In this document: one piece after another, positions 55,706 through 64,000 of the stretch
Layout: the number at the start of each line of letters is the position of its first letter
Numbering within the stretch: position 1 is the stretch's first letter
DNA from: Sphingobacterium sp. xlx-96
Lineage (GTDB): Bacteria; Bacteroidota; Bacteroidia; Sphingobacteriales; Sphingobacteriaceae
NCBI RefSeq assembly: GCF_011007365.1
Contig: NZ_WFKM01000010.1
Location: forward strand, 1 to 64,000
Direction: 5' to 3'
DNA: 64,000 nucleotides
Translations under genes and position numbers: made by a program
Notes under the pieces: generated by a model
What the model was told of the DNA's origin: nothing
The model's input: only the letters and a program-made list of their open reading frames with translations
Database searches by the model: none

Positions 55706-56740
55706 TTACTTACCCAGCTTCTCAAATACTTTCGGATTTTCGTCTCCTGTTACTTTAAGTTTACCAATAGCGCCTTTATCAAAGGCTCTTGATAAAGAGT
55801 GGTCTACCAGTACATATTCGCCTGGCACCTCAACCTTAAATTCTACGATAGCAGATCCACCGGCAGGCACCATCGTTGTCTGAACGTTGTGTGTTACCTT
55901 CGTTCCACCCTCTTGATACACATTATCGAATATCTCACCAATTACGTGAAAAGAAGATGTAAGATTAGGTCCACCATTTCCCACAAACAACCGTACTGTC
56001 TCTCCAACTTTGGCTTCCAACATATTCTTACCCAGCAAGGACCCCTTCTTTCCATTAAACAACACATAGTCAGGATGCTCGAGTACAGCTTTATCATTAT
56101 CAAACTCTAACAGTCCTGCCTTAGCTGCTGAAGCCTTAGTGTAGAAATCTCCCTGCATAATATAGTATTCTCTATCTACAGGCTCCAATCCACCCTCGGG
56201 TTCTACGAGGATCAATCCGTACATCCCGTTACCGATATGCATCGGCACAGGAGGCGCCGCACAGTGGTATACGTACAGACCGGGGTTTATCGCTTTAAAG
56301 TGGAACAACGCCTCTTTACCTGGAGCAGCAGTGGATGCTTCCGCCCCCCCTCCAGGGCCAGTCACGGCATGAAGGTCAATATTGTGAGGTAAAACACTGT
56401 TAGAAGCATTTTTCAACCTCAGCTCGACCTCATCGCCCACCCGAATACGTATAAAACTGCCGGGTACAACATTGTTGAACGTCCAGAATGTATAGTTGAC
56501 ACCATCGGCAATCTCGGTTTCTATCTCGGTCGTCTCGAGATTCACAATCCATTTTTGAGGGCCACGCTTACCGACAGGCGCAGGTACGTTAGGGGCAGCG
56601 GTCACTTCTGCGATTTGCGGTTCACCAATTACCTCCATTGTCGTAGAATCTTTGGTCGTTTCGGATTTCTGTTTACAACTAACGGTTACAACCACCAAAG
56701 CCGCAGTAGATACACAAAGCAATAATTGTTTTAGTTTCAT
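55706..56740 (-). CDS. nirK: copper-containing nitrite reductase, lipoprotein
   Basis: NirK reduces nitrite to NO. The 344-aa protein has a lipobox (VTVSC, Cys22) and two cupredoxin domains. Type 1 copper ligands: His119, Cys160, His168, Met173; type 2: His124, His159, His314; the catalytic pair Asp122 and His265 is present. It is therefore complete and probably active, tethered to a membrane facing the periplasm. Its promoter carries the Crp/Fnr-like palindrome. NirV-like, SCO and globin genes follow. Confidence 0.95.
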   Translation of the reverse strand: MKLKQLLLCVSTAALVVVTVSCKQKSETTKDSTTMEVIGEPQIAEVTAAPNVPAPVGKRGPQKWIVNLETTEIETEIADGVNYTFWTFNNVVPGSFIRIRVGDEVELRLKNASNSVLPHNIDLHAVTGPGGGAEASTAAPGKEALFHFKAINPGLYVYHCAAPPVPMHIGNGMYGLILVEPEGGLEPVDREYYIMQGDFYTKASAAKAGLLEFDNDKAVLEHPDYVLFNGKKGSLLGKNMLEAKVGETVRLFVGNGGPNLTSSFHVIGEIFDNVYQEGGTKVTHNVQTTMVPAGGSAIVEFKVEVPGEYVLVDHSLSRAFDKGAIGKLKVTGDENPKVFEKLGK

Positions 56741-56795
56741 TGGAATATAATTTAACTGTGATTATTCAATTTCAAAAAATATCTTTATTCCAATA

Positions 56796-56842
56796 CAAAG
56801 GAACGAATTACCTTATACTACGTAATATGATTAAAATCATAT
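56796..56842 (-). promoter_or_regulatory. Crp/Fnr-type site and -7 box of nirK
   Basis: ATATGA-TTAAAA-TCATAT (56825-56842) lies within a 20-bp perfect palindrome. On the minus strand the -7-like box TTCCTTTG (56803-56796) follows; the palindrome centre is 37.5 nt before its last G, matching the azurin and norC arrangement within one base. The first two bases of the box depart slightly from TAnnTTTG. Confidence 0.7.
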
Positions 56843-56885
56843 TTTGATGTTTTTTTTTAACTTATTATTCGGTAAAAACACTTTT

Positions 56886-57131
56886 CTAAACGAGTAATAT
56901 AGCTACCGTCACTACAACTATCAACCCGAATAAAAGCATCGCATACTTCCAAAACGAATGCGCAATTTTTAGCTCCATAAACTGAAAAGCAACGAGCATT
57001 GCCTTTAAAAAAGACAAACTTAGTATAAAAATCACGATAACACCCGATACGGGCATAGATCCAAGTGCAACTCCCCCAATGGTCAATAGCACCAAGAGAA
57101 TATAAGTATATGTTAGGGATTTTTGCATCAT
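56886..57131 (-). CDS. norF: NorF-like / cytochrome oxidase subunit IV-like membrane protein
   Basis: Starting at ATG 57131, 2 nt after the norE stop, the 81-aa product has three hydrophobic helices (YTYILLVLLTIGGVALG, VSGVIVIFILSLSFLKAMLV, FWKYAMLLFGLIVVVTVAIL) with FQFMELK between, the pattern of subunit IV/NorF proteins. It is the last gene of the nor operon and probably assists assembly of the NO reductase. Confidence 0.8.
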   Translation of the reverse strand: MMQKSLTYTYILLVLLTIGGVALGSMPVSGVIVIFILSLSFLKAMLVAFQFMELKIAHSFWKYAMLLFGLIVVVTVAILLV

Positions 57132-57133
57132 AG

Positions 57134-57733
57134 TTAAAACAGCATATAAAGCACAGGAAACAGAAATAACCATATCAAATCACACAAATGCCAGAAAGTA
57201 ACTCCCGCTTCTACATCCTCTATTGCTACAGCATCTGCTTTTATCTTAATTATATTACGACGTATGGCGACCAGTATAACGAGACCTACCAACACGTGTA
57301 CCCAATGAAACCCGGTAAGCAACCAATAAAACATATAGAAAGTGCTCGCATCCATACCCAAGCCCAATTCTAGTTTCTGAAAATACTCGAAGCATTTCAA
57401 CAGTAAAAAACCACACCCACACAAAATAGCCCATAACAAGTTACACTCACTTTTCTGAATCTGCTGCAACTTGAACTGTTGTACTCCCTTTGCCGCTAAA
57501 TACCCCGCAGTAAGTAGTAATATCGTATTGATCAATGCGATCGTTCGGTTTAACTGTTCACTATCCTGATGAAAAGCCTCCCTGTCCGCTGCTCCACTCA
57601 TTGCTAAAGCAATGATAGCTAAGCCAAAAGTGATCAATTCAAGATAGATCACAATCCATATCAAAATCCCACCTGGTGGGTAAAAAATAGACTTCTCCTT
57701 TGTATGTTCCATTTTATTCAAATTGTCATCCAC
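57134..57733 (-). CDS. norE: cytochrome c oxidase subunit III-like NorE
   Basis: The 199-aa protein has five predicted transmembrane helices and the subunit III signature at FYMFYWLLTGFHWVHVLVGL and FWHLCDLIWLFLFPVLYML. In nor clusters this protein (NorE) accompanies NorB and supports activity. Its ATG overlaps norD by 8 nt; ATG 57712 is an alternative start. Confidence 0.87.
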   Translation of the reverse strand: MDDNLNKMEHTKEKSIFYPPGGILIWIVIYLELITFGLAIIALAMSGAADREAFHQDSEQLNRTIALINTILLLTAGYLAAKGVQQFKLQQIQKSECNLLWAILCGCGFLLLKCFEYFQKLELGLGMDASTFYMFYWLLTGFHWVHVLVGLVILVAIRRNIIKIKADAVAIEDVEAGVTFWHLCDLIWLFLFPVLYMLF

Positions 57734-59495
57734 GTCTTATCTTCTCATATAGCTTCGCTAGCGCTTTAAGCAGCTCCTCAGGCGATGTCAATATCTGATA
57801 ATGGTTCTGTCCAAACATTTGGGGTAGGTAGTATCGTGCCTGCGCCTCGATAGCCAAGGCGTAGGTATTTATTTTACATTCGTTGAGCTCGCGCAGCGCC
57901 TGCTTAATGTCCTGTATTCCATACTTCCCTTCGTACCTATCATAATCATTTGGTTTGCCGTCCGATAATAGGATAATCCACTTATTTTTTGAATCGATAG
58001 CATTCATCCTGGCTCCAGCATGACGTAACGCTGGTCCTATACGTGTATACCCACTAGGCTCGACAGCACCAACTTTATATTTGGCCCGTTGCCAGTTTTC
58101 ATCAAAATCTTTTACTGTCAGATAGGTGGAAAAATTACGTGTCTTCGAGTAGAACCCATCTATTGCGAAAGTGATATCAAACTCGTCAAGTATCTCTCCG
58201 AACAAAATTGAAGCTTCCTTTTCCACATCAATTACGCGGTTACCTGCCACATAACCATCACTTGACAGACTTATATCTAGCAACACCAGTATTGCAATAT
58301 CCTTCTTTTTTTTTCTATTGGATAGATATACCCTTTCATCGGGCGAGATCCCAGAGTGTATATCCGTGTATAAGTCTGTCAGTGCATCCAGATCAAACAT
58401 TTCTCCCTGGAGTTGTCGTCGTTGTTGCTGCTGCTTGTTATTTACGTTGGCCAATATCTTTCGTAGACCATTCAAAATTGTCTTATATTTTGTCCGCGTA
58501 TTAGAATAATATTGTTGATTTATTCGTCTTTGACATCGAGGATACACTTTACAGAAATCAGGAATGTAAGTCCGCTTTTTGTAATCCCATTCATCGTAGG
58601 AGATATAATACCCTTTTTCTTCCATCTCTACGCTTTCAGCGACCGAGGTGTTCTCCACAAAATCTGCCTGATACACTGAATGTACCGTATCGTCTACCCT
58701 CACCGTAAATCGCATCCTCATTTCCTCTAGCGCTTCCTGATGATTTTTGAGTTCATCTTTGCTATCAAAATCTCGCCAATTACCGTTAAACTCCTCGGCC
58801 GTCTCAATCTTTTCAAAGCTGTGCATCAATACATAATCTTCCTGTTGCTGTTTGTCAATCGTTAGCGATTCGATCTCTTCCACCGCCTTCGCATGCAGGG
58901 TAGTCTGTACCTCAATTTTACTAGTTTTGGGCTGCAGAGTGTTATCAAAATTTGTCAATTTGTCAATAGCCGATATTTCCGCAGTGTCTGTCATCCATCG
59001 TCCATACAGCCAAGACAAGTCTGCTTCTCCTTTTTTTGTGTTATTTTGGAGGATTACCACAGCCTCATCATACCACGAACGCAAACCTGGATAATCTGTA
59101 AATAACATTTGTAATACCTTGCTCGCTGTCTCACGTGCTGTTAAAATAGACAACTGGTTGTCGGTAGCCTTATTATCTTTCCAATTATATCCCAGCTTTC
59201 GTTGCAATCCAAGATAGACTACCCTAAACAAGTAAAACTGTAGGTTTAACGTTTTCGATGGGAATAACGCACATTCGATCGGTAAAAAAAAATTTTGATT
59301 CTTGTATCCTCCTTCCCGTTCGGCTGGAAAAATATCTATCGGCTCCCCACAGATTGCTCTCGCCAGTAACGTAAGACGGGGCTTAATATCGACAAGCTTC
59401 ACCTGTCGGCTTAGGATTTCCTTATCATTGAGTCGTCGTCTTTTCACCACCCTCAACATCCAAGAATATAAAATTTCGTCCAGCTCCAATCCCAT
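57726..59495 (-). CDS. norD: NorD, von Willebrand factor A-domain maturation protein
   Basis: The 589-aa protein ends in a VWA domain with a MIDAS site: DISLSS, then a conserved threonine region (PSGYTRIGPALRH) and LLSDGKPNDYDRYEGKYG. The first 400 residues are charged and helical. With the MoxR ATPase NorQ it forms a metal-inserting chaperone pair for the FeB site of NorB. It starts 6 nt after norQ. Confidence 0.9.
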   Translation of the reverse strand: MGLELDEILYSWMLRVVKRRRLNDKEILSRQVKLVDIKPRLTLLARAICGEPIDIFPAEREGGYKNQNFFLPIECALFPSKTLNLQFYLFRVVYLGLQRKLGYNWKDNKATDNQLSILTARETASKVLQMLFTDYPGLRSWYDEAVVILQNNTKKGEADLSWLYGRWMTDTAEISAIDKLTNFDNTLQPKTSKIEVQTTLHAKAVEEIESLTIDKQQQEDYVLMHSFEKIETAEEFNGNWRDFDSKDELKNHQEALEEMRMRFTVRVDDTVHSVYQADFVENTSVAESVEMEEKGYYISYDEWDYKKRTYIPDFCKVYPRCQRRINQQYYSNTRTKYKTILNGLRKILANVNNKQQQQRRQLQGEMFDLDALTDLYTDIHSGISPDERVYLSNRKKKKDIAILVLLDISLSSDGYVAGNRVIDVEKEASILFGEILDEFDITFAIDGFYSKTRNFSTYLTVKDFDENWQRAKYKVGAVEPSGYTRIGPALRHAGARMNAIDSKNKWIILLSDGKPNDYDRYEGKYGIQDIKQALRELNECKINTYALAIEAQARYYLPQMFGQNHYQILTSPEELLKALAKLYEKIRRG

Positions 59496-59501
59496 ATCCT
59501 A

Positions 59502-60290
59502 CTATATCATTAGATCACAGAGATCTTTGAGTGCGGTCAATGTATCCGCCTCGTCTGTGAGCGGTTCTATTACAGCAACATGTACTGCCAATCGCTTGGG
59601 CAGTCCATTATGAATAAGCTTGGCAGCATCTACCAATAACCGTGTAGACACCGTCTCGGTCAATCCCAATTCTGTAAGATTACGGATTTTGTTTCCGATA
59701 GCTATTAGCTTTTGAGCTATCTCGAGCTGTACCCCCGATTCGGTAATGAGTATTTCCGCTTCTACCCTAGGCTGGGCATAACCGAACGATAAGGCTACGA
59801 AGCGCTGTCGAGTAGAGGGCTTCAGTTCCTTAAATCCCTGTTGATAGCCGGGGTTAAATGAAGCGATCAACAGAAAATCGGAATGTGCCTTTATCGTCTG
59901 ACCGAGCTTGTCAATAAAAAGCTCACGCCGATGATCTGTTAGCGAGTGTATAGCCACAATAACATCTGGACGAGCCTCAGCTATCTCGTCCAGATATAGG
60001 ATACAACCATTTTTTACCGCAACAGATAGAGGCCCATCTACCCATATGGTTTCGGCGCCTTTGATAATAAACCTACCTATTAGATCCGTTGACGAAGTCT
60101 CCTCATGGCAGCTCACTGTAATGAGCTGTCTGTCCATCTCACTAGCCATATACTCGACAAATCGAGATTTACCTGAACCAGTAGGCCCTTTGATCAGTAA
60201 CGGAAGCTTAAGCTCACTGATCTGATTAAATACCGCGACCTCTTGGCCTATAGGTTTATAGTATACTATTTTATCTTCAGCTATTATCAT
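59502..60290 (-). CDS. norQ: NorQ, MoxR-type AAA+ ATPase
   Basis: The 262-aa AAA+ protein has Walker A GPTGSGKS (35-42), Walker B ILYLDEIAEA, a sensor asparagine in LLIASFNPGYQ and an arginine finger region (STRQRFVALSF). CbbQ/NirQ/NorQ proteins act with a VWA partner, here NorD, to activate the NO reductase. It starts 23 nt after norB. Confidence 0.92.
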   Translation of the reverse strand: MIIAEDKIVYYKPIGQEVAVFNQISELKLPLLIKGPTGSGKSRFVEYMASEMDRQLITVSCHEETSSTDLIGRFIIKGAETIWVDGPLSVAVKNGCILYLDEIAEARPDVIVAIHSLTDHRRELFIDKLGQTIKAHSDFLLIASFNPGYQQGFKELKPSTRQRFVALSFGYAQPRVEAEILITESGVQLEIAQKLIAIGNKIRNLTELGLTETVSTRLLVDAAKLIHNGLPKRLAVHVAVIEPLTDEADTLTALKDLCDLMI

Positions 60291-60313
60291 ATCAAAAAAA
60301 TCAAATCTTCACG

Positions 60314-61651
60314 TTACTCTTCCACTTCAAGTGCTTCATCCGTAGGTCGTCCGAATTTTAAAAATTCAATGATATACAGTATTATCCCAGTGGCAAACAA
60401 CGTGGCGCAAAGTAAAAGGACAACAAAGTGTATACTGATCTCATTCTGTACCTCCATGAATTCCATTTTCAGCTTGCGCTCCATATATACCTGAGCGACA
60501 CCGGCCACACCAAAAGCAACGGTCATCCCCAACATACCGATATTCGACAACCAAAAGGCCATATGCCCCCTAGTGGTGTCATACCGCTTTCTACCTGTGA
60601 TATTTGGAAGCGCATAACTGATGATTGCCAATACGATCATAGCATAAGCACCCCAGAAAGCATAATGTCCATGCATAGCAGTAACCAATGTCCCATGAGT
60701 ATAAATATTAGTCTGCGGCAGTGTATGCGCAAATCCTAACAATCCTGCTCCAATAAAAGAAACAATGGATGCCCCTATGGTCCAAAACAACGCTACTTTA
60801 TTAGGATGTGATCGTTCTCCCTTGCGATACATGTACACCGCAAAGAGAGCCATCCCCAAAAATGCCAACGGCTCCAAGGCAGAGAAGACACCACCAACAA
60901 CCAGCCAAATCTTGTTTACCCCAATATAATAGTAGTGGTGTCCCGTACCCAGTAATCCCGACAAGAAGGTTAACCCGACTATAACATACAACCATTTTTC
61001 GATAACCTCGCGATCTACACCAGTAAGTTTGATAAGTAAATACGATAGAATACCGCCCATAATAAGCTCCCATACACCTTCAACCCAAAGATGCACTACC
61101 CACCATCTGAAAAAAGAGTCTGTCACCTGGCTATCAAACCAAATCATCCCAGGCAGGTAGAGCAACGCAGCAAACACGAGGCCCATGGTCAATACAACGG
61201 CCGTTGTAGTCCTACGTTTACCTTTGTAAAGTGTGGTCAAGATGAGCCCTAAAAACAGCAGTACATTTACAACGACAAGGTAATCCAGCTCACGCGGTAT
61301 CTCCAGAAACTTACGTCCTTCCCAGTGGTTAAAGTGATATCCGACCACGGCTAAAACCCCCACCAAAGCCAATGAAATAAGCTGTACATAAGCTAGCTTG
61401 ACACTCACGAGCTCACGTTGTGCTTCTTCTGGAATAATATAATATGCTGCCCCCATAAAACCTGTGAGTAACCAGACTACTAACAAATTAGTATGGACTG
61501 CGCGCGCTGTATTAAAAGGAATAAAATCGTGCAATCCATCCATGCCAATGCGGGCAAAACCCATAATAAAACCATAGACGATCTGAAGGGCAAATAACAG
61601 CATACATAATCCAAAAAACCAGTATGCAACTTTTTGAGACTTATACTTCAT
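60314..61651 (-). CDS. norB: nitric oxide reductase large subunit
   Basis: NorB reduces two NO to N2O at a heme b3-FeB centre. The 445-aa protein has twelve transmembrane helices and the cNOR ligands: His53 and His329 (low-spin heme), His327 (heme b3), His187, His238 and His239 (FeB), with Glu191 (HLWVEGVWE) and Glu260 in the active site. The length and separate NorC subunit mark the cytochrome c-dependent type. Confidence 0.95.
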   Translation of the reverse strand: MKYKSQKVAYWFFGLCMLLFALQIVYGFIMGFARIGMDGLHDFIPFNTARAVHTNLLVVWLLTGFMGAAYYIIPEEAQRELVSVKLAYVQLISLALVGVLAVVGYHFNHWEGRKFLEIPRELDYLVVVNVLLFLGLILTTLYKGKRRTTTAVVLTMGLVFAALLYLPGMIWFDSQVTDSFFRWWVVHLWVEGVWELIMGGILSYLLIKLTGVDREVIEKWLYVIVGLTFLSGLLGTGHHYYYIGVNKIWLVVGGVFSALEPLAFLGMALFAVYMYRKGERSHPNKVALFWTIGASIVSFIGAGLLGFAHTLPQTNIYTHGTLVTAMHGHYAFWGAYAMIVLAIISYALPNITGRKRYDTTRGHMAFWLSNIGMLGMTVAFGVAGVAQVYMERKLKMEFMEVQNEISIHFVVLLLCATLFATGIILYIIEFLKFGRPTDEALEVEE

Positions 61652-61666
61652 AATATTATTTTTAGA

Positions 61667-62101
61667 TTATTTTTTATCTTTTGCAAGTGGTGATACCACG
61701 CGATCGAAACCATTGAGATCAATATTACCGATCCATTTGAGGTATTCCACCATGGCTTGCACCTCTTCGGGGCTCATATCATATTTGACCATCTTGCGGC
61801 CACGCGGCCCCCATGGTATAGGCGAATTGAGTACAGCCTTTACATATTCTTCGCCGCGGCGGTCTATCACCTTCGTCAACTCAGGAGCGTAGTAGCCCCC
61901 TTCTCCCAATATAGTATGGCATCCCATGCAATTATTGGCTTCCCAGAGCTCTTTGCCTTTTACCACTTGAGGTGTTATATTCTCGTGATGGGTTTGGTCA
62001 TTGGAAGGTTGAAGCGAATAAATTGATAGCCCGATAAAGACCAAAAATGTCACGACAGTACCTCCTAGAAAAAATGTTCTTGCTTGTGATTTAGATAACA
62101 T
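61667..62101 (-). CDS. norC: nitric oxide reductase cytochrome c subunit
   Basis: The 144-aa protein has one N-terminal membrane anchor (FFLGGTVVTFLVFIGLSIYS) and a c-type heme site Cys58-Met-Gly-Cys61-His62, followed by the NorC features GEGGYYAPELTKV and WGPRGRKMVKYDMS. It receives electrons in the periplasm, possibly from the azurin, and passes them to NorB. It heads the norCBQDEF operon under a Crp/Fnr-like site. Confidence 0.94.
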   Translation of the reverse strand: MLSKSQARTFFLGGTVVTFLVFIGLSIYSLQPSNDQTHHENITPQVVKGKELWEANNCMGCHTILGEGGYYAPELTKVIDRRGEEYVKAVLNSPIPWGPRGRKMVKYDMSPEEVQAMVEYLKWIGNIDLNGFDRVVSPLAKDKK

Positions 62102-62147
62102 GAGTCATAAGTTTGGAAAACGTAGAAAATCTGTTTGTTTCGTCCAA

Positions 62148-62193
62148 CAAAAGTAAAGACAAAGGATTTCCTTCTTTATGACCTTACTCATAT
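62148..62193 (-). promoter_or_regulatory. Crp/Fnr-type site and -7 box of the norCBQDEF operon
   Basis: TTATGA-CCTTAC-TCATAT (62176-62193) is centred 36.5 nt before the last G of the minus-strand -7 box TACTTTTG (62155-62148), the same spacing as at azurin. The start would be near 62143, leaving a leader of about 42 nt. The rest of 62102-62395 shows no gene. Confidence 0.75.
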
Positions 62194-62395
62194 CCTGCAA
62201 TATTTTTAATTTTTTGTTACGAAATATGTAAAGCGTATGCAAACTATTTGCCTTTTGCCGGTTCTGGTCTGGATGCTTATATAATCTATAAAATAGCAGA
62301 GACTACGGTACTAAAAAGAAAGACCAACAAATCCCCCACATTATTTTTCGTAACGATCGTCTATACAAAAAAATGTTCAATGGTATATGTTAAGT

Positions 62396-63517
62396 TTAAC
62401 TGGTCTTTTTATGGTTCAAAATCGCCCAACCATTAAGGAAAACCGCAAATCCAATCATTATCAAGAAATGGTATTGAATGTTAGCAAAACCGCTTCCCTT
62501 TAGTACAATCATCCGCATAACTTCTATGAAGTATGTTATCGGGCTGATTTGTGCGATGTTATAGGCCCAACGTGGCATACTATCAATGGGTGTAAATAGT
62601 CCACTCATAAGGATAAAAATCATCATAAAGAAAAACGCTACGGACATAGCCTGTTGCTGTGTTTCGGAATAGGTAGAAATCAGCAAACCCAAGCCCAATA
62701 CCGCAATCAGGTAAATGGCTAAATAGGTATATAACAACAGTAGATTGCCCGCCGGAACTATACCGTAAATCAGCCAACCGACACCGAAAAGTCCACCACT
62801 AAACACGACTAAACCGATAACCCAAAATGGGATAAGTTTGCCCAAAATAAACTGATATTTTTTGATAGGTGCTACATTGATTTGTTCGATTGTACCGACT
62901 TCTTTTTCCTTTACGATATTCAAGGCACACATATAAGCGCCAATCATTGTAACCAACAAGACCAAAATCCCCGGAACCATATAAAAGTGGTAATTCATTG
63001 AGGAGTTAAACCAATTTGAAGTCGTCACTGCAATAGTTGGTACGGGAGTCAATCTTGGTAACTGGATCCATTTCAAACGAATATCTATATTATAATCGGC
63101 AATAATCCGATTGAGGTAGGTACCACCAAGATTGGCTTTCACACCATTAATGGCATTGACCGCTAAAAACAATTGTTGTTCGTCTTGCCGTATCAGATTA
63201 CGTTCAAAATCCTGCGGTATTTCCAAAATCAGATCAGCTTCGTCATTTTCCATTTGCTTAAATGCCTCAGCGAACCCGTTGGTATAATCTGTTAATTTGA
63301 AATAACTGGATGCGCCAATTTTAGCTACTAGTTGGTGTGAATATGTGGAATGATCGTGATCAACGATGGCAATATTAATGTTCTTTACTTCGTAATCGGC
63401 CGCCAAGGGAAGTATCAACAGTTGTATTATGGGTACTACGAACAGTAACGGCAATAATCCTTTGTTACGGAATATCTGCCGAAACTCTTTCTGCAATAAA
63501 AATCGTAGTGTTCTCAT
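62396..63517 (-). CDS. ABC-2 type transporter permease (YhhJ/YbhR-like)
   Basis: The 373-aa protein has an N-terminal helix (GLLPLLFVVPIIQLLILPLA), a large extracytoplasmic loop (about 45-180) and five C-terminal helices, with NIVKEKEVGTIEQINVAPI, the ABC2_membrane signature. Such permeases export drugs or lipids with an ATPase and an HlyD-type adaptor. Its ATG overlaps the stop of the preceding permease by 4 nt, so they act as a pair. Confidence 0.9.
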   Translation of the reverse strand: MRTLRFLLQKEFRQIFRNKGLLPLLFVVPIIQLLILPLAADYEVKNINIAIVDHDHSTYSHQLVAKIGASSYFKLTDYTNGFAEAFKQMENDEADLILEIPQDFERNLIRQDEQQLFLAVNAINGVKANLGGTYLNRIIADYNIDIRLKWIQLPRLTPVPTIAVTTSNWFNSSMNYHFYMVPGILVLLVTMIGAYMCALNIVKEKEVGTIEQINVAPIKKYQFILGKLIPFWVIGLVVFSGGLFGVGWLIYGIVPAGNLLLLYTYLAIYLIAVLGLGLLISTYSETQQQAMSVAFFFMMIFILMSGLFTPIDSMPRWAYNIAQISPITYFIEVMRMIVLKGSGFANIQYHFLIMIGFAVFLNGWAILNHKKTS

Positions 63518-64000
63518 ACCAATCTGATTTTAAATTTTTTGATATTAATTAAAAGCAAAACAAAGGTCATTCCCGACAGGATAAGTGTCTCTTTCCATAT
63601 AGCCGCAAATCCCAGCCCTTTTACCATAATGGATTTGATAATGATGTAATACCATTTTGCAGGAATAATATGTGATACAAGCTGTAAAGGATAAGGCATA
63701 TTCTCTAACGGAAACATGAACCCTGTAAACAGTATAGACGGCACTAACATGCCCATAAGCGAAATCAACATTGCAGATTGTTGAGAAGCGGTTACATTGG
63801 AAATCAGTAAACCTAAACAAAGTGCAGTAATGATAAAAAGCATACTCACTCCGTATAGCAATATTATACTGCCGTTCACCGGCATTCCCAACACAAAAAC
63901 ACTCAATAACAATATGACTGTCAGGTTTATAAGAGATAAAACAAAATACGGTATGGCTTTCGAAATAATGACCAAAAAGGGATTAAACGGCGATACCAAT
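63514..64000 (-). CDS. ABC-2 type transporter permease, partial at right edge
   Basis: The last 162 codons of a second ABC-2 permease are visible, with five helices and the conserved SLMGMLVPSILFTGFMFPLE then NMPYPLQLVSHIIPAKWYY. The start and probably the ATPase and adaptor genes lie beyond the window. It overlaps the next permease gene by 4 nt. Confidence 0.88.
   Translation of the reverse strand, partial: LVSPFNPFLVIISKAIPYFVLSLINLTVILLLSVFVLGMPVNGSIILLYGVSMLFIITALCLGLLISNVTASQQSAMLISLMGMLVPSILFTGFMFPLENMPYPLQLVSHIIPAKWYYIIIKSIMVKGLGFAAIWKETLILSGMTFVLLLINIKKFKIRLV

Noticed and set aside
1..64000. CRISPR array, tRNA, rRNA or complete insertion sequence
   Set aside because: No regularly spaced repeats, tRNA cloverleaf sequences, rRNA segments or transposase frames were seen on either strand.

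Overview
The window looks like chromosomal DNA of a Sphingobacterium-like member of the Bacteroidota. The evidence is protein-family content: two SusC/SusD-type loci with FecI/FecR regulators, a HmuY heme-uptake locus, a CzcA-CzcC fusion pump, and a copper nitrite reductase with a cNOR cluster. Promoters of the Bacteroidota type (TTTG, about 19 nt, TAnnTTTG) also occur. No rRNA, tRNA or CRISPR array was seen.

Layout. 1-1.3 kb: the end of a more GC-rich, low-complexity minus-strand reading frame that runs off the left edge, followed by two strongly folded non-coding stretches; one has its own promoter and a T-run and may be a small RNA. 1.3-8.3 kb: a mosaic accessory island. It holds a four-gene operon of unknown function with two HTH-like proteins, a polymorphic-toxin cassette cut off at its 5' end (FN3 domain to PD-(D/E)xK-like nuclease) with a beta-propeller immunity candidate, fragments of a second copy of the operon, and a RelB/ParE-type toxin-antitoxin pair. 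8.4-14.2 kb: Xaa-Pro aminopeptidase overlapping a DPP-IV-type peptidase, DinB-like and small membrane proteins, and an EamA exporter pseudogene. 14.6-22.8 kb: a divalent-metal efflux operon (DUF6660 protein, CzcA-CzcC fusion, CzcB, Zn/Cd/Pb P-type ATPase). 23-26.6 kb: a broken thioredoxin gene, a DUF4230 protein, BioB and a sulfatase.

27.3-36.8 kb is a heme acquisition locus: an AraC regulator, an ABC ATPase fused to a HemS/HmuS-like protein, permease and binding protein on the minus strand; divergently the TonB receptor, HmuY, a broken HmuY-associated lipoprotein and heme oxygenase. Together they would carry heme across both membranes and open the ring to release iron. 36.9-38.2 kb has an AraC regulator and a RidA-like protein. 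38.5-40.8 kb is a decayed sigma/FecR/SusD locus that has lost its middle. 41.5-52 kb is an intact FecI-FecR-SusC-SusD locus ending in a lipoprotein of the pappalysin-like metalloprotease family that has lost every zinc ligand, and a protein with two thioredoxin domains.

52.5-62.1 kb is a complete nitrite-to-N2O module: an azurin-like cupredoxin and a Crp/Fnr regulator on the plus strand, then on the minus strand nirK, a NirV-like protein, SCO, truncated hemoglobin, and norCBQDEF. The azurin, nirK and norC promoters share a WTATGA-N6-TCATAW palindrome at nearly the same distance from the -7 box, so the adjacent Crp/Fnr protein probably controls all three. The window ends in two ABC-2 permease genes, the last incomplete.

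At least eight genes or fragments are broken by nonsense changes, single-base indels or deletions. This implies local gene decay or, for the single-base cases, sequence error.
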